DNA of 44,394 bases from Haloarcula argentinensis DSM 12282 (GTDB lineage Archaea > Halobacteriota > Halobacteria > Halobacteriales > Haloarculaceae): the NCBI GenBank assembly GCA_000336895.1, contig AOLX01000023.1, positions 103,847 through 148,240 on the forward strand, in the 5' to 3' direction. The position numbers and the translations under genes are program-made. Shown here in pieces: positions 24,088-33,201 of this stretch (position 1 is the first letter of the stretch; each line of letters opens with the position of its first letter). The notes below the pieces were generated by a model. That model was not told the DNA's origin, searched no databases, and worked only from the letters and a program-made list of their open reading frames with translations.

Positions 24088-24525
24088 TCACTCCTCGGAT
24101 AACTGGACGGTCAGCACCGGCACCGGCGATTCGCGGACGACCGTCTCCGCGACGCTGCCGATGAGATAATGGTCCAGCCCGGTCCGGCCGTGGGTTCCCA
24201 TCACGACGAGGTCTGCCGGAACATCCGTGACGGCGTCGACGATCTCCGTCTTCGGGACGCCCTCTCGCCGCGTGGTCTCGACCGAAACGCTGTCGGGTAG
24301 CTCGGCGACGGTCGCTTCGATGGCCGCCTCGGCGCGGTCGCGCTCTGCTTCGAGCCACGCGTCAGCCGAGAGGCCGCTCGACGGACTCTCGAACCGGTTT
24401 CGAGTGTCGACGACCGAGAGCACGTGGACCGTCGCGTCGAACCGGTCCGCAATCGTCCCCGCGTGTCTCGCGGCCGTACCGATACCGTCGCTGCCATCGG
24501 TCGGGAGGAGAATCGTGTCGTACAT
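24088..24525 (-). CDS. Universal stress protein (UspA family)
   Basis: 145 residues from the ATG at 24525. It begins YDTILLPTDGSDG and ends with the ATP-binding signature VMGTHGRTGLDHYLIGSVAETVVRESPVPVL (G-2x-G-9x-G-S/T), so it belongs to the nucleotide-binding subclass. Its start lies four bases after the stop of the TauE/SafE gene. The two form an operon, and Usp may modulate the transporter, an arrangement common for Usp genes in archaea. Confidence 0.93.
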   Translation of the reverse strand: MYDTILLPTDGSDGIGTAARHAGTIADRFDATVHVLSVVDTRNRFESPSSGLSADAWLEAERDRAEAAIEATVAELPDSVSVETTRREGVPKTEIVDAVTDVPADLVVMGTHGRTGLDHYLIGSVAETVVRESPVPVLTVQLSEE

Positions 24526-24529
24526 CGGC

Positions 24530-25624
24530 TCAGACACCACCCGTCGCCATTAGGAACAGCGCTGCGGCGATGACTGCGAACAGCCCGCCGACGAATTTCT
24601 TGATCGTCCCGGTATCCAGGGCGGTCGAGACGTACGGTGCGATCTGGCCGCCGGTGACGGTCGCAGGCACGGTCCAGACGACCATGTTCCACGGCGTCGA
24701 CGCGAGGTCAATGGAGTGTGCGCCCGGGACGAGGCCACCGCCGAAGACGTGGACCAGCGAGGCCAGAACCGCCGTCAGCGCCACGACGATGTGGTTCGTG
24801 CCGATGGCGACCCGGACCGGGACATCGGTTCGGAGCATCGAGATGATGCCCAGTTCGCCGACGCCGAAGCCGGCCAGTCCCTGGAAGACACCGCCGATGC
24901 TGTAGTTCGCGAAGCGTTCGAGATAGCCGCCGCGTGTGTAGCCGTAGTCGTTGCCGTCCCGGTCGACGCGCGTCACCGTTCCGTTGTCGGCCGTTTCGAC
25001 GCCGGCCGGCCCGAGTTTGTTGTCGTCGTCGGGGAGCGTCGCGTCGCCACCGTCAGCCGACACCTCGGGGTCATTGTCGCCTGCCTCACCCGGTTCCTCG
25101 TGACTGAGGTCGGCCTTGAAAAGCAGGTACGACGCCGCCAACAGGGCGATACCGAGCAACGCGTGAAACACCGGTTCCGGGATGACAAACGACAGTAGCG
25201 CGCCGGCGACAACAAAGGGCACGCTCCCGAGGACGAGGCTCAGCGCGAGCCGTCGGTCGACGAGCCCGTACTGGATGAACGCGAGTGCCGAACTGGAGAG
25301 GCCGAACGATTCGCTGATGAGTCCGACCTTCACCAGTGTCTCCGGTGTCAGCGTCTCCCCGGCGAGTACCGGGAAAATGAAGATGAGAAACGGGACGAAC
25401 AGGGCCGACCCGCTGATACCGACCGTGTTGACGATGGTAGCACCGGTAACGAAGGCGATACAGAGCCACCAGTACTCAAACCAGTAGCCGGTGCCCGCGT
25501 CGGCGGGTGTCGGTGCCGCGGTGTACACACCGGCGACAAACAGCAGTGGTGCCAGAAATACGAAAACGTGCTGGTACTTGAGAAACCCCTTCTGAAGTCG
25601 ACTGGACGGTGACGACGTGGTCAT
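24530..25624 (-). CDS. TauE/SafE-family sulfite/anion exporter-like permease
   Basis: 364 residues, longer than the usual 250-300. About eight or nine helices occur in two repeats (FVTGATIVNTVGISGSALFVPFLI; GGVFQGLAGFGVGELGIISML). Between the repeats lies a cytosolic insert of about 65 residues (about 195-260), very acidic (GEAGDNDPEVSADGGDAT...). The family moves sulfite, sulfonates or other organic anions across the membrane. The ATG at 25624 starts MTTSSPSSRLQKG. A TATA-like atttaag at 25653-25659 lies upstream. It is co-transcribed with UspA. Confidence 0.88.
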   Translation of the reverse strand: MTTSSPSSRLQKGFLKYQHVFVFLAPLLFVAGVYTAAPTPADAGTGYWFEYWWLCIAFVTGATIVNTVGISGSALFVPFLIFIFPVLAGETLTPETLVKVGLISESFGLSSSALAFIQYGLVDRRLALSLVLGSVPFVVAGALLSFVIPEPVFHALLGIALLAASYLLFKADLSHEEPGEAGDNDPEVSADGGDATLPDDDNKLGPAGVETADNGTVTRVDRDGNDYGYTRGGYLERFANYSIGGVFQGLAGFGVGELGIISMLRTDVPVRVAIGTNHIVVALTAVLASLVHVFGGGLVPGAHSIDLASTPWNMVVWTVPATVTGGQIAPYVSTALDTGTIKKFVGGLFAVIAAALFLMATGGV

Positions 25625-25694
25625 TGACGCGTGAAGCCAGCATTGTGAACTATCGCTTAAATCCCTTGTTGTCTGTACTTGTTTCAAAAATGAT

Positions 25695-25722
25695 GGCAAA
25701 AACCGGCGAAGACGGCAAAAAC
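25695..25722. repeat. Direct repeat ggcaaaaac in a divergent promoter region
   Basis: Two copies of ggcaaaaac (25695-25703 and 25714-25722) lie 19 bp apart, start to start, between the divergent TauE/SafE gene and the small gene at 25790. Spacing near two helix turns would put both on one face of the DNA. No known site is recognised. Confidence 0.3.
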
Positions 25723-25789
25723 GCATGGACCCCCCGGCGCCCTAATACCCCTAATATTTATTACATAGACTGTGGTAACACATACCGCT

Positions 25790-26955
<1,166 letters not shown>

Positions 26956-26992
26956 GAATCGGCTGTCCGGGGACAGCCTCCGGCCGCCCCGC

Positions 26993-27628
26993 TCAGGTAC
27001 CTTCGACCAGTCGTTCTAGTTGCTCGGGCGGAACCGCGCCACGGGCGGCGTGTCCATCGTAGGCGAACGTCGGGACGCCGGTGATGCCCTGACGCTGTGC
27101 CGTGGTGAATTTCTCCCGGACCGCCGACTGGAGAGCGTCGTCTCCGAGTGCCGACCGGATTTCGTCGCTCTCGACGCCCGCCTCCTCGGCCAGTTCGACC
27201 AGCAGGTCTTCGTCGCCGATGTCCTGTCCGTCCTGCCACAGCGCCTCGAAAACGGCCACGTCGAAGGCTAGCCACGTCTCGTAGTCGTAGTGCTCTTTGA
27301 CGTAGTACGAGGCGATCTGGGCGGGCAGCGAGTCGATGTCGGTGGCGATGTCCAGATCCATCTCGACGTCGTATTTCGCCTGCAGCCGGCGGACGCTCTC
27401 TCTGGCCTGCTCGTAGTAGTCCTCGTCTTTGCCGTCGTCGACGGAGTGATCGATGGAGCCGTCCGGGTTGCGCTTCCCGCTCCGGAGGTCGAAGGGATGC
27501 CAGTCGATCTCCAGTTCGTCCTCGCGCGTCGACTGGTACTGCCTGAGCGATTCGCGTCCGAGATAACAGAACGGGCAGACGTAGTCCGAGAAGACTGTGA
27601 TCTGCTCGCTCGACTGTGTCTCACTCAT
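26993..27628 (-). CDS. DsbA-family oxidoreductase (FrnE-like)
   Basis: 211 residues. A thioredoxin fold with helical insert begins ITVFSDYVCPFCYLG, with the CPFC pair at Cys18/Cys21. The C-terminal GITGVPTFAYDG carries the cis-Pro. There is no signal peptide, so it is cytosolic like FrnE-type 2-hydroxychromene isomerase relatives. It is probably a dithiol-disulfide isomerase. TATA tttaa (27653-27657) is 27 bp before the ATG at 27628. It converges with the hydroxyacid dehydrogenase gene. Confidence 0.92.
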   Translation of the reverse strand: MSETQSSEQITVFSDYVCPFCYLGRESLRQYQSTREDELEIDWHPFDLRSGKRNPDGSIDHSVDDGKDEDYYEQARESVRRLQAKYDVEMDLDIATDIDSLPAQIASYYVKEHYDYETWLAFDVAVFEALWQDGQDIGDEDLLVELAEEAGVESDEIRSALGDDALQSAVREKFTTAQRQGITGVPTFAYDGHAARGAVPPEQLERLVEGT

Positions 27629-27703
27629 ACGTCCGGGTATGCGTTGCTCGCGGTTAAACGCGGCCACCGTCTGTGCTGGACCAGCGCACGACCGACTGAC
27701 CGG

Positions 27704-29062
27704 CTACACGCTGTCCTCGACGGTCCCGTGGATGGTTTCCACACGCGAGACGAGGTCGTCGGCGCTTTCTGCGAGCAGCGTCACGCGCCCGCCGGTACCC
27801 ATGCCCTCGCGGCCGACGACAGCGACGGGTGTCCCTTTGCTGGTCTCGACGGCCCGGCCGACACCCCACGTCATAGCGTCGGCGGAAACCCTGTCCGGTC
27901 GCTCGTTGGGATTGTACGAGGCGATAGTGCCGTCCAGCGACGCCAGCGTGTCTTCGATGGCGTCGGTCAGCCGGCAGTCGACTGCGAACCGGACCACTGG
28001 GTCGTGCTCCCGGGCGGCAAGCAGGGCGCGAGCCACTGTCGTCGATGCGCCGAAGCGGACGCCGCGGTTCGGCCGGACGCCGTCCATCGTGCGAGTGAGA
28101 CGGCCTTCGACGGCGGCCACCGCGTCCGGCGTCTCCGCGTACGGGGTCGCGCCGGCGATGGTCATCCCCCGCTCGGGAACCAGCGCTGACACGTCCGCAT
28201 CGACGAGGGTAGACACTGCCCGCTCGACGGCCTCGCTCGTCGGATCGCGCGCGGCATCATTGCGCGTCTGGACGAGGTGGTGGACCGCACCGGGTCCCTC
28301 CCCGACGTCGACGTTGTACCGGACCGCGCTCGCAAGCAGGTCGATACTGCTTCCGACCGCCGTCGGCAGGTCGTCGCCGTGGGCCAGCTGTGTCGCGATG
28401 GCCGAGGACAACGTACAGCCGGAGCCGTGGGTGGCCTCGGTGTCGACCCGGTCGTGGCGGAACGTCGTCACCCCGTCTTCGGTCACGAGGGTGTCGACGA
28501 CGGCGTCGCCCGGGACGTGGCCCCCCTTCACGAGCGCGCTGTCGGCCCCCATTTCGACGAGGTCGCGGCCCGCCCGCTCCGCGGCCGCAGGGTCGTCGAC
28601 GTCGCGCCCGGTCAGGACGGCGGCCTCGTCGGCGTTCGGTGTGACAACCGTCGCTTCGGCGATAAGGGTCTCGTAGGCGTCTTCGGCTTCGGCGGCCAGC
28701 AGTCGGTCGCCCGAGGCCGCCACCATCACCGGGTCGACGACGAGGTTCGGCAGGTCGGCGGCGTGGTCCGCGACCAGATCGATGACCTCGCGCGTCGCGA
28801 GCATCCCCGTCTTGACCGCGGCCACGTCGAAATCTCCCGTGACCGCCTCAATCTGGGCCTCGATCTGTTCGATCGGGAGCAGATGCTGGCCCTGTACGCC
28901 CGTGGTATTCTGTGCCGTCACGCTCGTGATCGCGCTGGTCCCGAAGCCGCCACAGGCTTCGATGGTCTTGACGTCGGCCTGGATGCCGGCCCCACCACCG
29001 GAGTCGCTGCCGGCGACGGTCAGCACGACTGGCGGTGTCACTGGGGCGTCCGCTCGTGTCAT
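27704..29062 (-). CDS. thiDN: Bifunctional HMP/HMP-P kinase and thiamine-phosphate synthase (ThiD-ThiN fusion)
   Basis: 452 residues. Residues 1 to about 260 are Thi[30 protein letters not shown] and the anion-hole [13 protein letters not shown] phosphorylate hydroxymethylpyrimidine phosphate. Residues about 275-450 are ThiN ([43 protein letters not shown]), which replaces ThiE and joins HMP-PP to thiazole phosphate in archaea. The ATG at 29062 (MTRADAP) is preferred to an upstream one at 29089. No TPP-riboswitch core is recognisable in the 150 bp upstream. Short repeats there (29138-29163) could be a regulator site. Confidence 0.94.
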   Translation of the reverse strand: MTRADAPVTPPVVLTVAGSDSGGGAGIQADVKTIEACGGFGTSAITSVTAQNTTGVQGQHLLPIEQIEAQIEAVTGDFDVAAVKTGMLATREVIDLVADHAADLPNLVVDPVMVAASGDRLLAAEAEDAYETLIAEATVVTPNADEAAVLTGRDVDDPAAAERAGRDLVEMGADSALVKGGHVPGDAVVDTLVTEDGVTTFRHDRVDTEATHGSGCTLSSAIATQLAHGDDLPTAVGSSIDLLASAVRYNVDVGEGPGAVHHLVQTRNDAARDPTSEAVERAVSTLVDADVSALVPERGMTIAGATPYAETPDAVAAVEGRLTRTMDGVRPNRGVRFGASTTVARALLAAREHDPVVRFAVDCRLTDAIEDTLASLDGTIASYNPNERPDRVSADAMTWGVGRAVETSKGTPVAVVGREGMGTGGRVTLLAESADDLVSRVETIHGTVEDSV

Positions 29063-29137
29063 ATCTGATGCCTTCAGCGGCGGCCACATATCGGTGCTGG
29101 TCTCTCAGTCGGACGAAACTATGTGGCCAAATCCTAG

Positions 29138-29163
29138 TATGGTAATAATACTACATACTACAT
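29138..29163. promoter_or_regulatory. AT-rich repeats between divergent thiDN and DUF7331-like genes
   Basis: The segment reads tagtatggtaataatacta (an inverted repeat tagtat/atacta) followed by tactacat repeats. It sits in the shared upstream region of two divergent genes and could hold TATA elements and a regulator site. No family consensus is recognised. Confidence 0.35.
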
Positions 29164-29211
29164 CTGAGAAACATTTATGTAGCGCTGTGTCGGATGTGCC
29201 CTTGTACCACA

Positions 29212-29376
29212 ATGGAACCAGCGTCGCGCGATACTACCGACTCCGACGAGCAGTACGGCAGCTTCACCACTGGCGGCGGCGACGTCGTCGTCTATGACAC
29301 CGAGAACCCGACCGCGTGGCTCCAATCGAGCTATGCGGTACAGGTTGGCTGCTCCTCGGAGCGAAAGTCGGCCTGA
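29212..29376 (+). CDS. Small conserved protein (DUF7331-like)
   Basis: 54 residues. The core [29 protein letters not shown] resembles a short haloarchaeal family (DUF7331, from memory) whose members read YGSF...VVYDT...AW. The ATG at 29212 was chosen over an upstream one at 29194. It converges with the DMT transporter, five bases between stops. The function is unknown. Confidence 0.75.
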   Translation: MEPASRDTTDSDEQYGSFTTGGGDVVVYDTENPTAWLQSSYAVQVGCSSERKSA

Positions 29377-29381
29377 CCTTC

Positions 29382-30254
29382 TTACCCGACCGATATCATC
29401 GCGATACCGACGATAGCCAGCCCCGCAGCGGCCAGGCGGGCCCGAAAATGCGACTCATCGAGAACGATCGCGCCTAGGATGACGGCGACGATGGCCTGCC
29501 CGTTGACAATGGGCGAGACGATACTCGCCGGGAGCAACTGGAAGGACAGCAACACGATGTGGTTCGCGTAGGCGACGAACATCGCCGCGACGACGAACTT
29601 CGAGAGGTCCCCTCGCCACCCCGGTGGGACCTGGTATCGGAATGCGAGCGGCGTCATTAAAACGGCGATGCCGACGGCCATTACCGGGATGTAGGTCGTC
29701 GGTTCGATAGCCAGTTCCTGCATCAGTACCCGCTTGCTTACATCGACGAGCGCGAACGCCGCAGCCGACAGTAAGGCCAGTTGCGCAGGCCGGGACTTCT
29801 GGGCCCGCCTAAGCGGGGCCAGTAGCGCTGTGCCCTGCCAGTTCGCGACGTAGACGGCGGCGGTCGCGACGACGACACCGCCGACCTGCAGCGGCGAGAG
29901 GTGCTGGCCCAGCAGGCCGACTTCCAGCGGTAGGACGAACACTGGAACGATCTTGCTGATCGGCGAGACGTAGGAGACTTCGCCGACACGGATCGCTCGA
30001 AAGAGTGTGAGCAGTCCCACTGCCGTCACCGCCGTCACAGCGAGTATCGACGAGAGGACATTGACGCGGTTTCCCGCCGGGAGGAAGGGCTCGTTGCTGA
30101 CGAAGACGATCGGGAGGTAGACGATGGGGACGAGGCTGTACGTCAGCAACAGGAACACCGGCGACGGATACTCCGTGAACCATCGCTTCATCACGAACAG
30201 GTACACACCGAACACCAGCGCCGACAGGACGGCGTACGCGATTCCGACGTTCAC
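29382..30254 (-). CDS. DMT-superfamily (EamA) transporter
   Basis: 290 residues, about ten membrane helices in two five-helix EamA repeats (AYAVLSALVFGVYLFVMKRW; LALLSAAAFALVDVSKRVLM). It probably exports or takes up small metabolites; the substrate is unknown. The GTG at 30254 is preferred to the TTG at 30263 because TATA-like gttatt (30279-30285) is centred about 27 bp upstream of the GTG. Confidence 0.88.
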   Translation of the reverse strand: MNVGIAYAVLSALVFGVYLFVMKRWFTEYPSPVFLLLTYSLVPIVYLPIVFVSNEPFLPAGNRVNVLSSILAVTAVTAVGLLTLFRAIRVGEVSYVSPISKIVPVFVLPLEVGLLGQHLSPLQVGGVVVATAAVYVANWQGTALLAPLRRAQKSRPAQLALLSAAAFALVDVSKRVLMQELAIEPTTYIPVMAVGIAVLMTPLAFRYQVPPGWRGDLSKFVVAAMFVAYANHIVLLSFQLLPASIVSPIVNGQAIVAVILGAIVLDESHFRARLAAAGLAIVGIAMISVG

Positions 30255-30303
30255 GGTTGACAACGGCTAGCCGACTGCAATAACTGTTCCCTTCGGGCTC
30301 GTG

Positions 30304-32616
30304 TCAAGAACTGTGATGGCGGGCGAGCACCGCCACAAGCAACACTGCGAGACCGGTCACGAGCGCAGTAAAGCCGTTGCCCTCGCCGGCTGTCGTCTGT
30401 GTGTCTGTGAGCATCGCCGTCGGAGTCGACGCTGGTTCCGCCGTTTCCGTCGAAACGACCACGTCGACCATCGTCGTGTTCCGTCCGTCACCTGCCGACA
30501 GCGACACCGTTCCAGGCTCGCCGAGGGTGACTGGCCGGGCGACCGTTGTCGTCGTCTGTGGCGGGAGATACAGCCGCTGCTCGGCGAACACGACACCGTT
30601 GCGGCGGAACGTGACCGCTGCTGTCCCCGGAATCTCGTTGTCGTTAACGACAGTGGCGGTCACGTCGACCTTGTCACCCTGCCTGACTTCTCTCGGACTC
30701 GCGGTGACGTCGGTCACGCTGGCGGCTGCCGGTTCTGTCACCACGACAGTGACGGTGTCGCCGTCGACGCTGAGTACGTATCGGCCGGGGTCGGCAAACG
30801 TGTGTGTCAGTTCGACCTCTGTCCGTACCCCCGGTTCGATCTGGTCCTGTTTTGCGGCGACGACGGTCTCGTTGACCCCGAGCGTCACGTTGTACGCCCC
30901 CGCCTCGCCGCCGGCGTTCTCGACGACTGTGTCGACCGCGAGCGTCTCGTTGGTCACCAGCCGGATCGGTTCGCTCCCGCCGACTGGTGCGTCCGACCGG
31001 TAGAGACTGTCTGCGCGGTAGTCGTCCGCGCGGTCGACCGGTGGGAGGCTGTAGCCGATACGGGCGGGAATCGCACCGAACAACCGCTGGTGTGTCGCGT
31101 CATTCCACATCGCCACCGTCGCTGTCGTTTCGGTCTCCGTCGCGGTCGTGTTCCGGACGCTTGCCCCGCCAGCGGCCTCGACCTCGGTGAGGAACTGCGA
31201 TTGCGTGACCGGGTCACGGTAGCCGTTTAGCGACTGGAACACAGTCTGGAGTGTCTTGTTGCGGTCCGTGGCCGAGCGGATATGGACGTCAGTCCGTCCG
31301 GCGACGAGCGCGCCCTTCCGGTAGTTCGCGTCGTTCGTCCAACTCGACCTGTCGGTCAACGCCACGTCGCTGTAGACCGGTTGCTCGCCCGCTGCGAGCT
31401 GTGCTTGGAACTCGTCGAACCCGATCAGGTCCTGTTCCAGCGTCAGGACAGCGGCGTAGTACGTCGCCCAACCCTCGACCGTCCACCGCGTCTCCCGTGT
31501 CGTCTCGTAGGCCTGCCGGCTGTGGACGTACTCGTGGAGCCAGACGTTATTGGCGGCATCCAGCGACTGCCGGGACTGGACCCACATATCTGCGTCACCG
31601 ATCTGATACCCCTCGACACCCCAGTTGACAGTCCCGGATGGCGCAGCGACGACGAACACCTGCTCGTCACGGTCGCCGACCCGGAGGGCGTTCGACGCGT
31701 TCGCCATCGAGTCGAGGACCGAAATCGGCGAGGCCGTCATCGTCGCCCGCTCCGGCACAGCCAGCGTGAACGTCTGGTTGTGCGCCGTCTCCTCGAAGGT
31801 CGCTACTTCGCCGAGGTACACGATCTCCTCGCCCGCCGCACCCGGGCCCGCCGTCCGGAGCGTGCGGTTGTACCTGACGGGCTCCTGACCAGTGTAGCGC
31901 CAGCGTGTCGGCGTCAGTGACCGTGTGAGTAGCGCCCACTCTCCCGTATCGACGCTGAGATACCGTCCCTCGGCACCCTCAGGCCCGCTCTTCTCGATTG
32001 TCCGGTTCGGGTTGATACGGTAGCTGATCGTCGCGGGGCCCTGCGTTTCGTCCCACTCGTACACGGACTCGTTGACGCGCTCGAATCCGTCTGTTCCGGT
32101 CACTGTCGCTTCCGCTGGAACGTGTGTTTCGAGGTCGATGACTCGGTCTGGCACCTCGTAGGCCAGAGTCACTGCGACTTCGCCCGGCTCCTCCTGTACG
32201 CGCGCGTAGGTCTGTGTCTGCTGAATCACGTCACCGTCGCTGGTCTGTGTTGCACCCGACGTGGCAGTCCCCGTCGCCATACTGGCCGCCGCTGGGGCTA
32301 CCGTTTCGGCTATGTCCCCACCCTGCCCGCGTGGCTGGCGTCGATGCGTGTCGGCGCTTCTCGTTCGGACTCTCGAGCCATTTGACTCGTTAGTGGCTAC
32401 CGACGACTGCACCGCCTCAACTGCCTGTCCACGCTGAGCCGATGTCGTCTCGGTTTTGTACGTGCAGTTTTCGTCGGTTCCAGCCGCCGCTCCGTCGGTA
32501 GCGCCGGCCACCGTCCCGTGGTCAGCGGTCGCCGCCACTGGGAGCGACGCGATTCCCCCACCAAGGAGAAGGACCACGAGTCCGACGGCCACCACCCGCC
32601 GGGGTACACCGAGCAT
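30304..32616 (-). CDS. Cell-surface HEXXH metalloprotease-like protein with C-terminal anchor
   Basis: 770 residues. A signal peptide (VVAVGLVVLLLGGGIASLPVA) is followed by a disordered acidic region. A gluzincin-like core has HEYVH at 361-365 and the probable third ligand Glu381 in WTVEGWATYYA, an M1/M61-like arrangement. Then come two Ig-like/CARDB-type segments (IRLVTNETLAVDTVVENAGG; SPREVRQGDKVDVTATVVND), a Thr-rich stretch and a C-terminal helix with basic end (GNGFTALVTGLAVLLVAVLARHH). The tail resembles PGF-CTERM sorting signals, but the PGF is replaced by NGF. A TATA-like ctatttc near 32645 fits a leaderless start. It is probably exported and anchored outside. Confidence 0.85.
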   Translation of the reverse strand: MLGVPRRVVAVGLVVLLLGGGIASLPVAATADHGTVAGATDGAAAGTDENCTYKTETTSAQRGQAVEAVQSSVATNESNGSRVRTRSADTHRRQPRGQGGDIAETVAPAAASMATGTATSGATQTSDGDVIQQTQTYARVQEEPGEVAVTLAYEVPDRVIDLETHVPAEATVTGTDGFERVNESVYEWDETQGPATISYRINPNRTIEKSGPEGAEGRYLSVDTGEWALLTRSLTPTRWRYTGQEPVRYNRTLRTAGPGAAGEEIVYLGEVATFEETAHNQTFTLAVPERATMTASPISVLDSMANASNALRVGDRDEQVFVVAAPSGTVNWGVEGYQIGDADMWVQSRQSLDAANNVWLHEYVHSRQAYETTRETRWTVEGWATYYAAVLTLEQDLIGFDEFQAQLAAGEQPVYSDVALTDRSSWTNDANYRKGALVAGRTDVHIRSATDRNKTLQTVFQSLNGYRDPVTQSQFLTEVEAAGGASVRNTTATETETTATVAMWNDATHQRLFGAIPARIGYSLPPVDRADDYRADSLYRSDAPVGGSEPIRLVTNETLAVDTVVENAGGEAGAYNVTLGVNETVVAAKQDQIEPGVRTEVELTHTFADPGRYVLSVDGDTVTVVVTEPAAASVTDVTASPREVRQGDKVDVTATVVNDNEIPGTAAVTFRRNGVVFAEQRLYLPPQTTTTVARPVTLGEPGTVSLSAGDGRNTTMVDVVVSTETAEPASTPTAMLTDTQTTAGEGNGFTALVTGLAVLLVAVLARHHSS

Positions 32617-32863
32617 TGCAAACAGTTACCGCCCCATGGTTGAAATAGTTGACCGCCGATTTTGGGTGTCGGTATCATGCACCAATACTTGGGTTGACCG
32701 ACCGCTGCCGGAAGCTCCCACGACGGAAAAAACGGCCAGACCTGAACCACTCGTAGCCGACCGCAGCGAACGCTCGCGAGCAGACCGAGCTGAAAAGCTG
32801 GCGAGCAGGTTATACCAGCGGCTTGCCACGGCGCTTTCACGAGAACCGCTGGCAGTCAGGAGT

Positions 32864-33181
<318 letters not shown>

Positions 33182-33201
33182 CTATTAAACACTGTCGGGG
33201 A

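Noticed and set aside
25695..25722. Possible CRISPR start (short A-rich repeats)
   Set aside because: There are only two 9-bp copies, too short and too few for an array; kept only as a possible operator.
29063..29193. TPP riboswitch upstream of thiDN
   Set aside because: The conserved CTGAGA / ACC-CTTTGAACCTGA-type cores are not found together in the right order.
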